A stretch of 64,000 bases of DNA from Pelorhabdus rhamnosifermentans (GCF_018835585.1 NZ_JAHGVE010000022.1:1-64000), one strand, 5' to 3'. Shown: positions 50,857-60,216, counted from the first letter of the stretch. The notes: generated by a model from the sequence alone, not told the origin. A program made the numbers and translations.

Positions 50857-51944
50857 CCTAATGCTCCCCCAATATCCTGCGCGATTTCATCGGCAGCCAA
50901 AATCTCACCTGCTAGCGTGACAACGACTGTGCCCACAGTGAGGTCACCAAAAACATAGCGCTGTGCCCGAATGCTGGCCCGGCTGGCGATAACCTGATAA
51001 ACAGACTGCAGTTTATATTGCGCGATAATCGTTATAGCCGCTTCTGTCGTAGTACAAGCCAAGATTGCTTTCACGGCAGCTTGCGATGCGCCACAAGCTG
51101 CCGCATAAGCGCCTAACGTTTCCATTCTGGCATCAGCCACACGATTATGGGTATGAAAAACACCAGCGGCAACTTTCGCGAGTTTACCTAAATGGCCAAT
51201 CAAAAGAACCCTCTTCATCCCTAAACGTACAGCCTGTTCCAGCATGTGACCAATAAAGTTGCTTGTCTGCACAACAAGCTCCGCAGGCAATTTCAATTTC
51301 TCTATGGCCACATCCTGACCAATCCGACCGGGTACAAAAACAATGTCCTCATATCCAAGGGCTCTGACAACACTAATTTGGGGCGTCAGAGAATTTTTAA
51401 AAGCTTCTTCACTCATAGGTTTCACAATGCCTGTTGTGCCAATAATGGAAATACCGCCTTCAATACCAAGCGTAGGATTAAGCGTTTTCTTGGCAAGTTC
51501 TTTGCCATTAGGTACTGAAATCGTCACAATCGCTCCCTGATCTCGTGGAAGTACTTCACGCAGAGCACGTTCAATCATTAAACGAGGTCCCGGATTAATG
51601 GCAGGCTGACCTACCGGAACAGATAAGCCAGGCTTAGTAACAATGCCCACTCCACTACCTGCTTGTAAACAAATATCTATCTGATTGGTTAATTTCACAT
51701 GAACAATAATTTTCGTACCATGCGTAATATCAGGATCATCGCCACCGTCTTTAATAACGCAGGCATAGCCGCCTTCTGGCGTGACTTGGACTGAATCAAT
51801 CGGCACAGTAATAGCTTGTCCCTGGGGGGATAAAATCACGGTAGTCGTAATCATTTCACCTTGTATTGCGCGCGCAGCGGCTTTTGCCGCGGCTGCCGCA
51901 CAGGATCCTGTTGTATAGCCTTCTCTTAACAACTCTCCAGACAT
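50835..51944 (-). CDS. cbiD: Cobalt-precorrin-5B C1-methyltransferase
   Basis: Methylates C1 of the corrin ring, specific to the anaerobic pathway. About 369 residues: LREGYTTGSCAAAAAKAAAR (the CbiD start), IKDGGDDPDITHG, GIVTKPGLSVPVGQPAINPG, IIGTTGIVKPMSEEAFK. ATG 51944 is chosen because AAGGGGGT lies right before it and the core begins at this point; the open frame continues upstream to 52001. It is the first gene after the cobalamin riboswitch and its ribosome site is inside a hairpin. Confidence 0.95.
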   Translation of the reverse strand: MSGELLREGYTTGSCAAAAAKAAARAIQGEMITTTVILSPQGQAITVPIDSVQVTPEGGYACVIKDGGDDPDITHGTKIIVHVKLTNQIDICLQAGSGVGIVTKPGLSVPVGQPAINPGPRLMIERALREVLPRDQGAIVTISVPNGKELAKKTLNPTLGIEGGISIIGTTGIVKPMSEEAFKNSLTPQISVVRALGYEDIVFVPGRIGQDVAIEKLKLPAELVVQTSNFIGHMLEQAVRLGMKRVLLIGHLGKLAKVAAGVFHTHNRVADARMETLGAYAAACGASQAAVKAILACTTTEAAITIIAQYKLQSVYQVIASRASIRAQRYVFGDLTVGTVVVTLAGEILAADEIAQDIGGALGWNIKSL

Positions 51945-51950
51945 GAAAAT

Positions 51951-51974
51951 ACCCCCTTCACGAGCAAGGGGGGT
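51951..51974 (-). promoter_or_regulatory. Hairpin covering the cbiD ribosome-binding site
   Basis: On the minus strand ACCCCCCTT (51966-51974) is complementary to AAGGGGGT (51951-51958), which is the cbiD Shine-Dalgarno, across a 7-nt loop. Being downstream of the riboswitch, it is the probable expression platform, with B12 binding hiding the ribosome site. No strong terminator is seen between the riboswitch and cbiD. Confidence 0.75.
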
Positions 51975-52040
51975 AACAGCGACAGAATAAAACCTGTTCA
52001 ATTACCCACCTGCCCATCTCTCGTAGGTCATAACGGCGTG

Positions 52041-52200
52041 TGTTAGAACAGGTCGGTCTCCTGACTCTGGTTCATTGCTTGCCTAGGCCTTCCCAGTGTT
52101 TAACCAGTGGCTTTCATTAGACAAGCTCTCCAATACAGTGGCGGGACCGCGCCGGGATTACACCGGACTTCCCAATTAAGCAAAATGCACCTATTCCCAA
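52041..52200 (-). ncRNA. Cobalamin riboswitch
   Basis: Minus-strand RNA with the hallmarks of the B12 aptamer: GGTGC at the 5' side (52187-52191), GGGAAGTCCGGTG, then CCCGCCACTGTATTGG, with GCCACTG at 52136-52142, and the B12 box AGTCAGGAGACCGACC (52051-52066). It lies about 100 nt before cbiD and should lower expression of the whole operon when adenosylcobalamin is plentiful. Boundaries are approximate. Confidence 0.97.
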
Positions 52201-52583
52201 AATTCAATATTTATTTATACTACATATTTATTTATATTGCGTTATATTCCATCAATAACGCCAGATTCCTGCTTAATTCGAAATAGAAACAAAATTTAAA
52301 TTCAATAAACAATGAGGCATGTTAAAATAAAATCTAATCTATACACAATAAAAAAGGAAATTCTTCCTGCAATGAAGAATGTTAATCGTAAACAAATAAT
52401 ATTCATTATATAAAAGCAATTATTATATTTAAACATGTACATCACAACTAATAGCTTATTTTAGCGCTGCTTCAGCTATGAAGATGTCTTATTCATGATC
52501 TTATTCATGATCTTATTGATTTATCTGTTATTTTGGGGCAAAAAAATATAATGCATATTTTTTCATGCCAAAGGAGAATTTTT
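52201..52583. other. AT-rich divergent intergenic region with small repeats
   Basis: No convincing gene. ATATTTATTTATA occurs twice (52207-52219, 52224-52236), just upstream of the riboswitch on the minus strand. TTATTCATGATC is repeated in tandem at 52489-52500 and 52501-52512, upstream of the protease. Promoters for both directions must be here, but I cannot assign them with confidence. Confidence 0.5.
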
Positions 52584-53723
52584 ATGTCTAAGAAATGGTT
52601 ATTTTTTATTTTTATACTACTGGTATCTTTCGTTATTGCCGCCTCCTGTTTTGCCGCCCCCCTGCCAACAAGTCAGTTCAATCGCCAGCAAGCCATAGAT
52701 ACGTTCTTTAAAGATAAAACCCTTGACCCTATTGAAGGAATTTGGCTGACCGACGACGACAGTTATGAACTTGCTATTGTTAAAAATACTTTTTCAGTAT
52801 GTTCAGGACATGATTATATTGGATTCATCACCGAAGCAACTCCACATAACTGGAAACCCGGCGAAATAAAGCTGGCGTTAAAAAAAACAACTATGGATAA
52901 ATTATTTGTCGGATCGTTATACGAATATTCACAGCAGCTTTTAATTTTTACTGAAAAACAAGTATTGGGAACTTCCTTTCATCTCATGGGCAATAATATG
53001 CTGCAATACACTAACAATAAAAAAGAAAGAAAAATGTTTATAAGAATATATCCAACAAGCGAAACAAGTAAGAATAACAGCAATACCTTTAGTGGTTCCG
53101 GTACAGGATTCTTCGTTACACCGCATCTCATTGTAACAAATTATCATGTTGTCAAAACAGCTAAAACAATTGAAATTAAAGATCGAAATGAACAATTGAC
53201 ATCCGCCACTGTTGTAGCAAAAGATCCTGCAAACGATTTAGCCATTTTAAAAGTTAAAGAACCGGAAAGCTCCGTGACCCCCTTAAGTCTAGGCAATGTC
53301 TCAGAATCTAAAAATGGCGACACTGTATATACCGTCGGATTTCCCATGCCCACTGTATTAGGCGCAAAAGCGAAACTGAGTGAAGGAATTATTAACAGTA
53401 CAACAGGCTTTCAGGACGATGTACGAATGTACCAAATTAGCATACCCATTCAACCAGGAAACAGCGGCAGCCCGTTATTTAATACGAAAGGACAAGTTTT
53501 AGGTGTCGTCTGTTCCACGATGGACCCCCTCAAGTCGCTTGCACTAAGTGGATCATTTCCGCAGAATGTTAATTTTTCCATGAAAATTAATTATATAAAT
53601 AATCTACTTAGCACACTTCCAGATGAAATACCATTACCTGTCAAACAAACTGAAAATAACCTAACGCCTGCCCAAATTATGGATCTTGCCAAAAACTCGG
53701 TAGTACAAATAGTCGTTAAATAA
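52584..53723 (+). CDS. Secreted trypsin-like (HtrA/Deg-type) serine protease without PDZ
   Basis: About 379 residues. A signal peptide (WLFFIFILLVSFVIAASCFA) is followed by roughly 150 residues of unknown type (about 25-180), and then a trypsin-like protease domain with the triad His in IVTNYHVVKTA, Asp in DPANDLAILKV and Ser in PGNSGSPLFNTKG. The C-terminal region is short and lacks a recognisable PDZ domain. AAAGGAG lies before ATG 52584; the upstream in-frame start is rejected. The fold suggests an exported quality-control or processing protease; substrate unknown. Confidence 0.88.
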   Translation: MSKKWLFFIFILLVSFVIAASCFAAPLPTSQFNRQQAIDTFFKDKTLDPIEGIWLTDDDSYELAIVKNTFSVCSGHDYIGFITEATPHNWKPGEIKLALKKTTMDKLFVGSLYEYSQQLLIFTEKQVLGTSFHLMGNNMLQYTNNKKERKMFIRIYPTSETSKNNSNTFSGSGTGFFVTPHLIVTNYHVVKTAKTIEIKDRNEQLTSATVVAKDPANDLAILKVKEPESSVTPLSLGNVSESKNGDTVYTVGFPMPTVLGAKAKLSEGIINSTTGFQDDVRMYQISIPIQPGNSGSPLFNTKGQVLGVVCSTMDPLKSLALSGSFPQNVNFSMKINYINNLLSTLPDEIPLPVKQTENNLTPAQIMDLAKNSVVQIVVK

Positions 53724-53845
53724 CATCAATACATTTGTAAATCCATAATATCAATAACTTATCCATTCATAGCAGTGTTTCACTATTATAAATTTCCATG
53801 TTATAATAAAACAATCTCACTATTTAGAAAGGTTGTCTGATACTT

Positions 53846-54214
53846 GTGTATTCACCGGATATGAAATTAAAATTAACTTTAGCCCGCACGCTTTGGTTCA
53901 ATACGTACCGTGCCAAAATAACTAATACAGCTGATGAACCTATTGCAACAGTAAAGCTTGTGCCAACAATGCCGCTGGAACGATCAGAAGTTCCTGAAAA
54001 TGCGCCTGTTGTCGATTCTTATGTCTTAGTACTTGTCGAAGACGCTGCCGTCAGCGACGATCAGCTTGTTCCATTTGAAACAGACTTATCCAATTTGCTC
54101 CATAAGGAACTTGCACAGCTGAATTTTTCACCTGCTATGTGTCATTTCTTTTATCCCAGTCCACCACATATGTTAAAAGATGAAACTTTAGAAAACCCTA
54201 GCTTGGAAAATTAA
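53846..54214 (+). CDS. Hypothetical protein of 122 residues
   Basis: I do not recognise this family. The likely GTG start is at 53846; ATG 53861 is an alternative. The product has no membrane segment or signal peptide, is acidic in its second half, and contains VKLVPTMPLERSEVPENAPV and a C-terminal FFYPSPPHMLKDE. It lies 122 nt after the protease on the same strand and before a terminator. It may belong with the protease, but nothing shows a shared role. Confidence 0.6.
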   Translation: MYSPDMKLKLTLARTLWFNTYRAKITNTADEPIATVKLVPTMPLERSEVPENAPVVDSYVLVLVEDAAVSDDQLVPFETDLSNLLHKELAQLNFSPAMCHFFYPSPPHMLKDETLENPSLEN

Positions 54215-54234
54215 GTGAATATATATTTAATACA

Positions 54235-54264
54235 AAGAGGCTGTCCAATGGAGGACAGCCTCTT
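54235..54264. terminator. Terminator between the hypothetical gene and the glycan cassette
   Basis: AAGAGGCTGTCC (54235-54246) and GGACAGCCTCTT (54253-54264) form a perfect 12-bp stem with loop AATGGA and a T-run on the plus strand. On the minus strand it ends the glycan cassette, with TTTGTATT after the stem. Confidence 0.88.
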
Positions 54265-54280
54265 TTGTACAACAACTAGC

Positions 54281-55879
54281 CTATTTGGAGGGAATCCATT
54301 CATACAGACTCATTCCTTGTTGTTCATCTATTTTGAGAAAATTCACCGCATCAGACAAAGCCGTAAAATCAACTGCCTCCTGATTTTTCATCAACACAAA
54401 TACACGCTGGCCCGGCTGTTTCTGACTCAAAAAATCGGCCAGTGTTTGTATTGGCATGGTATATTTTCCTGACCAGACACTGTCAGTAGCACGCACCTCA
54501 GGCATCGCTGTAAGTCTCGGTATAACATAGCCGCTATAATAGTCAGCGGAAGTCATATATTCACCATACATGCCAACAAGTGCCCCATTTTCAGGTATGC
54601 TGCGCATCACTTCCTTAGCTGACCGATAGTGAGCAAGTGGTACTAAGGCTGCATTCATAAGAAGTAAACTACTGCACAACGTCATGGCAATCACAGAAAC
54701 CACAAGAAAAGCCCGATTGGTTTTTATATGAATAAAAATGAGACACCCTATCATACACAAACAAATTAGTTGCATCCCTGTAACTGTTAAGCTGTGCGGA
54801 ACAAAACGCCCAGCTGCAGCAAATAGCAACAACAGCAAAAGAGTCGGGAATGTGATGATAAGACCAAACTTTTTACTTCCCTCGGCAAGCATTTTTTCCA
54901 AATACTCGCCCATCAAAATGGCCGCTGGAAAAGCTGCTGGAAAAACGTAAGTCGGATATTTCGTAGCCATCAGTGTATAAAAAACAAGAATAGTCACAAA
55001 CCAAGTCAACAGATAACAATGAAGCCTGCTCGTTTTTTTGACAGCCTGCCAAACTGCTGGAAACAAAAGGCCCGTCCAAGGCAACAAGCTAAATGGAAAT
55101 AACACCAAATAATAATAAAAAACATTATCTTTCGGATGTTCAGAAACAGTGGCCCGCAAATAATTATGCAGACCCAAAAAAGTATTAATAAAGTCCATGC
55201 CATGCTGAAGATACATCAGATAATACCAGGGAGCAGCAACACCGAAAAAAATGGTCAGCCCCCGCCCCCAACATAATTCAGTTAAAATTCTCCATTCGCG
55301 CCGCACAGTAATAAACAATAGTACAATCAAACCAGGCAAAACAAGACCTACTGGGCCTTTGGTTAAAACAGCCAGACCTGCTGCCGCATAAGCACCGTAA
55401 TAATAAAATATTCCTTTGCCTATCATGCCCTGATACAACCAAGCTAATGACAGACTGGAGAAAAAAAACAGAACGCTATCTGTAATGACGAACCTGGCTA
55501 GTAACCAATATTCCAGCGATGTGCCTAAAATAAGTGCGCTTAACAAGGCATGCCGGCGTCCTGATAAACTATATGTAAAGCGGTAAAGAACAGTCACACT
55601 CAATGCACTAAATAGTGCCGCCGGAAACCGTGCAGCAAATTCAGTCAGACCAAACAACTGAAAAGAACCTGCAATAAGCCAATAAATCATAATCGGCTTA
55701 TCATACCAATACTGGCCATAAATTTGCGGCGATAAAAAGTTTCCTGACAGTACCATTTCTTTGGCAGTCAAAGCATAATTGGACTCTACAGGATCCGTAA
55801 TAGGCACATGTTGATTAAACGCCAAATAGAACAGGAGCGACACAAAAAACAACGTTACACTCATCATATTTTTCTTCAA
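54281..55879 (-). CDS. ArnT-like membrane glycosyltransferase 2
   Basis: A 532-residue polytopic membrane protein of the ArnT/PMT (GT83/GT39) type, which uses polyprenyl-phosphate sugars as donors on the outer face of the inner membrane. The first periplasmic loop has DPVESNYALTAKEMVLSGN (about 30-48) in place of the DPDE motif, followed by GQYWYDKPIMIYWL. Later it reads GLAVLTKGPVGLVLPGLIV. It is paralogous to the preceding gene (55892-57427), 12 nt away. Likely TTG start 55879 with AGGAGAG. Acceptor unknown. Confidence 0.85.
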   Translation of the reverse strand: MKKNMMSVTLFFVSLLFYLAFNQHVPITDPVESNYALTAKEMVLSGNFLSPQIYGQYWYDKPIMIYWLIAGSFQLFGLTEFAARFPAALFSALSVTVLYRFTYSLSGRRHALLSALILGTSLEYWLLARFVITDSVLFFFSSLSLAWLYQGMIGKGIFYYYGAYAAAGLAVLTKGPVGLVLPGLIVLLFITVRREWRILTELCWGRGLTIFFGVAAPWYYLMYLQHGMDFINTFLGLHNYLRATVSEHPKDNVFYYYLVLFPFSLLPWTGLLFPAVWQAVKKTSRLHCYLLTWFVTILVFYTLMATKYPTYVFPAAFPAAILMGEYLEKMLAEGSKKFGLIITFPTLLLLLLFAAAGRFVPHSLTVTGMQLICLCMIGCLIFIHIKTNRAFLVVSVIAMTLCSSLLLMNAALVPLAHYRSAKEVMRSIPENGALVGMYGEYMTSADYYSGYVIPRLTAMPEVRATDSVWSGKYTMPIQTLADFLSQKQPGQRVFVLMKNQEAVDFTALSDAVNFLKIDEQQGMSLYEWIPSK

Positions 55880-55891
55880 TAGACTTCTCTC

Positions 55892-57427
55892 CTATTGCTT
55901 TAACATGAGCAATTTATCTGCTGATTGTGCCACAAGCACCAGTTGCTGTTTGCATTCCATAGGCAAAATATCTAAATCATCTTGTTTGAGTACTAAATAG
56001 GCTTTAGGCTGAACAAAAGCTTCGTTCATATCAGCCGGCGTCTTCAATTCTTTTCCATAAACACGACTATAATAGGCAAATCCGGGGCGTAAAAATTTTG
56101 CTACGTAAACAGGCGTTTGCCCATCATAATGCTGAACAAATTCCTTAGAAATCCCTAGGCAGCTCAAATTAGCAGCAAGAGGGCCAATAAGGAGCGTGAC
56201 AAATAAGGCACTGAATACTACCATAGCTGCGACTTGAACATAGATCATGCTAGTCACATCACGGTGACGATAAGCATACCAAACACCGATCAGGCAGACC
56301 AAAAGCAATCCTACCGCCAGCGTTATGCCAAGTGAAATTTCTGGATACTTCTGTCCCGCCCAGACTAATGCACTTATGAAACCACCAAATAATAAAGTCG
56401 CAGTAATAGGCCAGGATAAATATTTGCCCCTCAGGCGATTTTCCCATAGGCGACTGAGATACCAGCCAATAATCAATGCCATTGGCGGATACATGGGCAA
56501 AATATAAGATACCAATTTGGTTTGCGACATAGTAAAAAACAATAAGATAAAAAAAGCCCAAATATTTAAAAATTGTAGTTTAGCAAAAGTTTGCCCATAT
56601 GTATAAAGTGAAGCCTTGACAGACTGTACAAGTACTGCCGTCCATGGAAAAAAGCCAATGATCACGACAGGCAGATAATAGTACCACAGCACTCCTTCAG
56701 GATGCTCTGGTGTTGTAAAGCGTGTAATATTATGAAAGCCAATAAAGGTATTAATAAAATCGCTGCCATGATAATAAGTCATAATACCGTACCAGGGTGC
56801 CGCAATGACGAGATAAAGAACAATTCCCTGCGGCACTTTCATCTCCCGTAAAAAGGACCATCTTTTGCCTGCCGCCAAATACAATAGAATAATAATTCCG
56901 GGAAAGGCTAGCCCAATCGGGCCTTTGGCTACAGTGGCCAAGGCAGCAAATACATAAATCCAAGTATAGCGTTTAAACAAAAAAGCAAGTAATGCCGCTG
57001 TTAAACAAAAAGTTAAGGTCATATCTGTCACGGCACCCTTGGCTATATAAAAGAACTCAAAAGACGTGACAAGAATAAGGCCAGAAAATAATCCAACCCG
57101 GCGGTCAAACAGCCTCACTCCCGCTTGATAAACGAGAATCGCCGTGAACGTTGCCATCAGAGCTGATGGCAAACGAGCAGCAAAGTCACTTCTGCCAAAT
57201 ATGGAAAAACTTGTTGCAACGAACCAATAATAAAGGGGTGGTTTATCATACCAAAACTCCCCATAAATACGTGGTGAAATCCAATCGTGCGTCTGTAACA
57301 TTTCCAATGGGGTTTCTGCATATACGGGTTCATCAGGATCTATAAGCGGCACATAGCCTAGTTGAAAAAAGACCACAAACAGGCTAATAACAATAATCAC
57401 CCATAGTCCAGGCAGAAGTCGTTTCAC
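55892..57427 (-). CDS. ArnT-like membrane glycosyltransferase 1
   Basis: A 511-residue membrane protein of the ArnT/PMT family with about 12 helices. The catalytic loop PLIDPDEPVYAETPLEMLQ (about 28-46), then YGEFWYDKPPLYYWFVATS and LATVAKGPIGLAFPGIII are the classic ArnT-like motifs with the aspartate/glutamate pair. GTG 57427 is the likely start after AGGGGGAG. It is the fourth gene of the cassette, 1 nt after the epimerase gene stop. It could add a sugar to lipid A, an undecaprenyl-linked glycan or protein; lipid A in a diderm is one inference. Confidence 0.87.
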   Translation of the reverse strand: MKRLLPGLWVIIVISLFVVFFQLGYVPLIDPDEPVYAETPLEMLQTHDWISPRIYGEFWYDKPPLYYWFVATSFSIFGRSDFAARLPSALMATFTAILVYQAGVRLFDRRVGLFSGLILVTSFEFFYIAKGAVTDMTLTFCLTAALLAFLFKRYTWIYVFAALATVAKGPIGLAFPGIIILLYLAAGKRWSFLREMKVPQGIVLYLVIAAPWYGIMTYYHGSDFINTFIGFHNITRFTTPEHPEGVLWYYYLPVVIIGFFPWTAVLVQSVKASLYTYGQTFAKLQFLNIWAFFILLFFTMSQTKLVSYILPMYPPMALIIGWYLSRLWENRLRGKYLSWPITATLLFGGFISALVWAGQKYPEISLGITLAVGLLLVCLIGVWYAYRHRDVTSMIYVQVAAMVVFSALFVTLLIGPLAANLSCLGISKEFVQHYDGQTPVYVAKFLRPGFAYYSRVYGKELKTPADMNEAFVQPKAYLVLKQDDLDILPMECKQQLVLVAQSADKLLMLKQ

Positions 57428-57428
57428 T

Positions 57429-58355
57429 TTAGCTCCCCCTCTTGGTTGTTAAATAGTGATAAGTCCGTGCAAGACCTGTTTCTAATGAGATGGCTGGCAG
57501 CCAGGGTAATTTTTCTTTCGCCCTAGCATGGGACAGAAAAGACTGATAAATATCACCTTGACGAGCGGGCCCATACGTCACATTTGCCCTTCCACCACTA
57601 ATCTTTTCAAGTAACTTCAGCATAGTATTGACCGATATTTCTGTTTGCGTACTAATATTATATACCTGATTAGGCCGCTTAGTTACAATGGCCTGACAAT
57701 TAGCGGCAGCCACATCGCCAACATAAATAAAATCACGTGTTTGCCCACCATCGCCAAAAATAGTTACAGGTTCATGGTTAAAAATCTTGCGAACAAAAAT
57801 GCTTACGACACCGCCTTCACCACCCTCGCCCTGACGCTCGCCATAGACATTGGCATAACGTAATACTACATAGTCTATCCCAAATTGGGTGTGATATAAG
57901 GCTAAATACTTTTCAACCGTTAATTTACTCAACCCATAAAAAGAAGTAGGACCAGGCTGAAACAACTCTGTCACAGGGACTTCATTCGTGTTGCCATAGA
58001 CAGCTGCTGTTGAAGCAAAAACAAAGCGCCTAACATTTGTCTTCCGGCAAGCTTCAAGCAAATTGACTGTTCCTAGAATATTAACATCACAATCATAGCC
58101 AGGCGAATCAATAGAAGCTGGCACGCCCGTCTGTGCAGCCAAATGAATAACCGCATCGAAATGTTCCTGTTCAAAAAGCTGCTGAACGTTCTGATTCCGA
58201 ATATCGCCTTCAATAAATCTCGCTTTGGGATGAACATTTTCCCGTAAACCAGTACTTAAATTATCAAAAATCATGACATCATGACTTTGCGCAATTAATG
58301 CCTCTGCGACATGGGAACCAATAAAACCTGCCCCACCTGATAAAAATACTTTCAC
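57429..58355 (-). CDS. NAD-dependent sugar epimerase/dehydratase (GalE-like)
   Basis: Extended short-chain dehydrogenase, 308 residues, acting on a nucleotide sugar. NAD site GGAGFIGSHVAEALI (6-20), DNLSTGLRENV, active-site Ser/Tyr in STAAVYGN and YGLSKLTVEKY (Y-x3-K near 148-152), and GEGGVVSIFVRKIFN plus DGGQTRDFIYVGDVA. These fit UDP-glucose/GlcNAc 4-epimerases and related enzymes. Within the cassette it probably prepares the sugar used by the ArnT-like proteins (inference). GTG start with AGGGGGGAG. Confidence 0.88.
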   Translation of the reverse strand: MKVFLSGGAGFIGSHVAEALIAQSHDVMIFDNLSTGLRENVHPKARFIEGDIRNQNVQQLFEQEHFDAVIHLAAQTGVPASIDSPGYDCDVNILGTVNLLEACRKTNVRRFVFASTAAVYGNTNEVPVTELFQPGPTSFYGLSKLTVEKYLALYHTQFGIDYVVLRYANVYGERQGEGGEGGVVSIFVRKIFNHEPVTIFGDGGQTRDFIYVGDVAAANCQAIVTKRPNQVYNISTQTEISVNTMLKLLEKISGGRANVTYGPARQGDIYQSFLSHARAKEKLPWLPAISLETGLARTYHYLTTKRGS

Positions 58356-58367
58356 AAAAACTCCCCC

Positions 58368-59351
58368 CTATTTGATATGATGAGCCAAAAAATCCTGACC
58401 AAATGTACGAATGGTAAAATACATACCAACAATAAAAGGCAGATATTCAGCAAATGCCCGCCATGCAACTGCAAGAATTCCCACCGTACCGGAAGGTAAA
58501 TCGCTCGCAAATAGCAACACGAATGTTCCCTCCGCGATACCAGAACCACCTGGAGTCGGTGCAAAATAAAGCAAGAAATTCAAAAAAATCATTCTTCCCA
58601 TCACATGTCCTAGGTCAACAGGAACACCTAGCCCTAAAAACAGGACAGGAACCATACTATATAAGGCAAGCAGACTGAGCGCCGACTCACCAAATACCCG
58701 GATCATACTCAATGGCGCCGAAGACAGTAAAATGACACCGCCTCGTACATCTTTATATAAAGCAAATACTTTGCGTCGAATGGAATGACTGGCATTCTTT
58801 AATAAGGGACGAAGAAAAACAATGAGTAAATTCGTCCGAATCAACCATAAAGTAACACCAGCCAAGATAAACATCCCCGCTGAAATGCTGAGCAACATTT
58901 CTGGTGAAACCCATGGCAAATGATCGCTTTCAGCCATAAAAACAACAGGCATACACAGCACTAAAAAAAAGATCGACAATAAAGTCCGAACAATGACAAG
59001 TACCGTAGCCTTGCCAATGGGCACACCTGCATGTCGTAAAAACATTACTTGTGCAAAAGCGCCGCCAGCTGCCCCTGGTGTTAAAAGAGCTAGAAAATAA
59101 TTTCCAAAAACAACTTGAACAGCCTGCATAAAATTAATGGACTCCCCTGAAATACGTACAAGATGCATCAACCGCGACCCATCAAAAAACATTCCAACCG
59201 CTAAGCATATCAGTACAAGTAACAAAGCCCAAGGTTTAAAAAAATTCAAGCTGCTTAAGGTATGAATATCTACTGTAAAATAAATGACTGTGCCAGATAT
59301 AATAGCAACAAGTAAGATCAAAAAGGCCAAACGCTGGTACAGTTTAGACAT
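58368..59351 (-). CDS. Flippase-like domain membrane protein (UPF0104/AglD family)
   Basis: About 327 residues with eight or so hydrophobic helices, of the lysylphosphatidylglycerol-synthase TM-region/UPF0104 family (YbhN, AglD, HpnN-like neighbours). Visible motifs: FGNYFLALLTPGAAGGAFAQ (about 90-110; the TPG-x2-G motif) and YFAPTPGGSGIAEGTF near the C-terminus. Members are linked to lipid or polyprenol translocation and phospholipid modification; no catalytic domain is attached. ATG 59351 has AAGGAG and overlaps the deacetylase stop by 8 nt. Confidence 0.85.
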   Translation of the reverse strand: MSKLYQRLAFLILLVAIISGTVIYFTVDIHTLSSLNFFKPWALLLVLICLAVGMFFDGSRLMHLVRISGESINFMQAVQVVFGNYFLALLTPGAAGGAFAQVMFLRHAGVPIGKATVLVIVRTLLSIFFLVLCMPVVFMAESDHLPWVSPEMLLSISAGMFILAGVTLWLIRTNLLIVFLRPLLKNASHSIRRKVFALYKDVRGGVILLSSAPLSMIRVFGESALSLLALYSMVPVLFLGLGVPVDLGHVMGRMIFLNFLLYFAPTPGGSGIAEGTFVLLFASDLPSGTVGILAVAWRAFAEYLPFIVGMYFTIRTFGQDFLAHHIK

Positions 59352-60216
59352 AAGACAACTCCTTAAAAGAAATAAGCTCAATAGACTGGTGCAGCATTTC
59401 TTCCTTCACGTCAGGCTGCATGACAGCCGCCAATTCATCCTGCCAGTGATAACACCAAGGATAATGAACATTTAATGCTTGATTTTCTTTACCAGGATGA
59501 ACCATAATCTCTGAACTTCCTACAGGCAACATTCGGATTATTTTAGAAAAATATTCAGGAAGCATGGTGCCGCCAGCTAACATCCCATAAAACTGATCCG
59601 TTGTCCGAAGACCTGCCCGCTCAAATTTTCGTCTAGCCCTTTTTGCTAAAAAAGTCAGTCCACCCCGTCCAATAAATCGTGGCAGAGTTCCCGGAAAACC
59701 ACCAACAAAAAAATAAGGTTCAGCCGGAATGCGTACAGCTGAAATATGATAATTTTGGGCCAAATCCAGGACAATTTCATCAATGCCTGGCACAACATGC
59801 ATATGTTGATGGCTATCCAAATGAGTAATCGCTAAACCCGTTTCCAATACTTTTTCAATTTGAGCAGTCAATTCACGACGAATTTCCGTTAAACAGATGC
59901 GACCTGCTACATATCGTGATAAAAACTGACCATAGCTCTTGGCAAGTTCTCCTTGCTCATTGACAAGAGTGGGTACACTTTCCGGCAAGCAAACCGTACG
60001 CTCTGCCCCAACAAGTGTCAAATGAATCCCCACGCCTAACGTGGGCGTTTGCTTTGCAAGTGATACGGCCTCTAAAAAAGCTCCCCCACTCGCCATCAGC
60101 GATGTACTTGAAATACAACCATGCCGATGCCCTTCGAGAATTCCCGCATTAACGAGAGGATGTAGTCCAAAATCGTCAGCATTAACGATAAGTTGTCTTA
60201 AATGAGTAGCTATCAT
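59344..60216 (-). CDS. YdjC/ChbG/HpnK-type carbohydrate deacetylase
   Basis: A 290-residue member of the YdjC family. The first motif IVNADDFGLHPLVNAGILEG (about 9-28) holds metal-binding Asp; HLDSHQHMHVVPGI (about 131-144) holds the metal-binding histidines; GVGIHLTLVG is also conserved. Family members deacetylate N-acetylated sugars; HpnK homologs act near hopanoid and lipid-glycan genes. It is the first gene of the five-gene cassette. GGAGCGAAAAGA precedes the ATG. Confidence 0.87.
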   Translation of the reverse strand: MIATHLRQLIVNADDFGLHPLVNAGILEGHRHGCISSTSLMASGGAFLEAVSLAKQTPTLGVGIHLTLVGAERTVCLPESVPTLVNEQGELAKSYGQFLSRYVAGRICLTEIRRELTAQIEKVLETGLAITHLDSHQHMHVVPGIDEIVLDLAQNYHISAVRIPAEPYFFVGGFPGTLPRFIGRGGLTFLAKRARRKFERAGLRTTDQFYGMLAGGTMLPEYFSKIIRMLPVGSSEIMVHPGKENQALNVHYPWCYHWQDELAAVMQPDVKEEMLHQSIELISFKELSYV

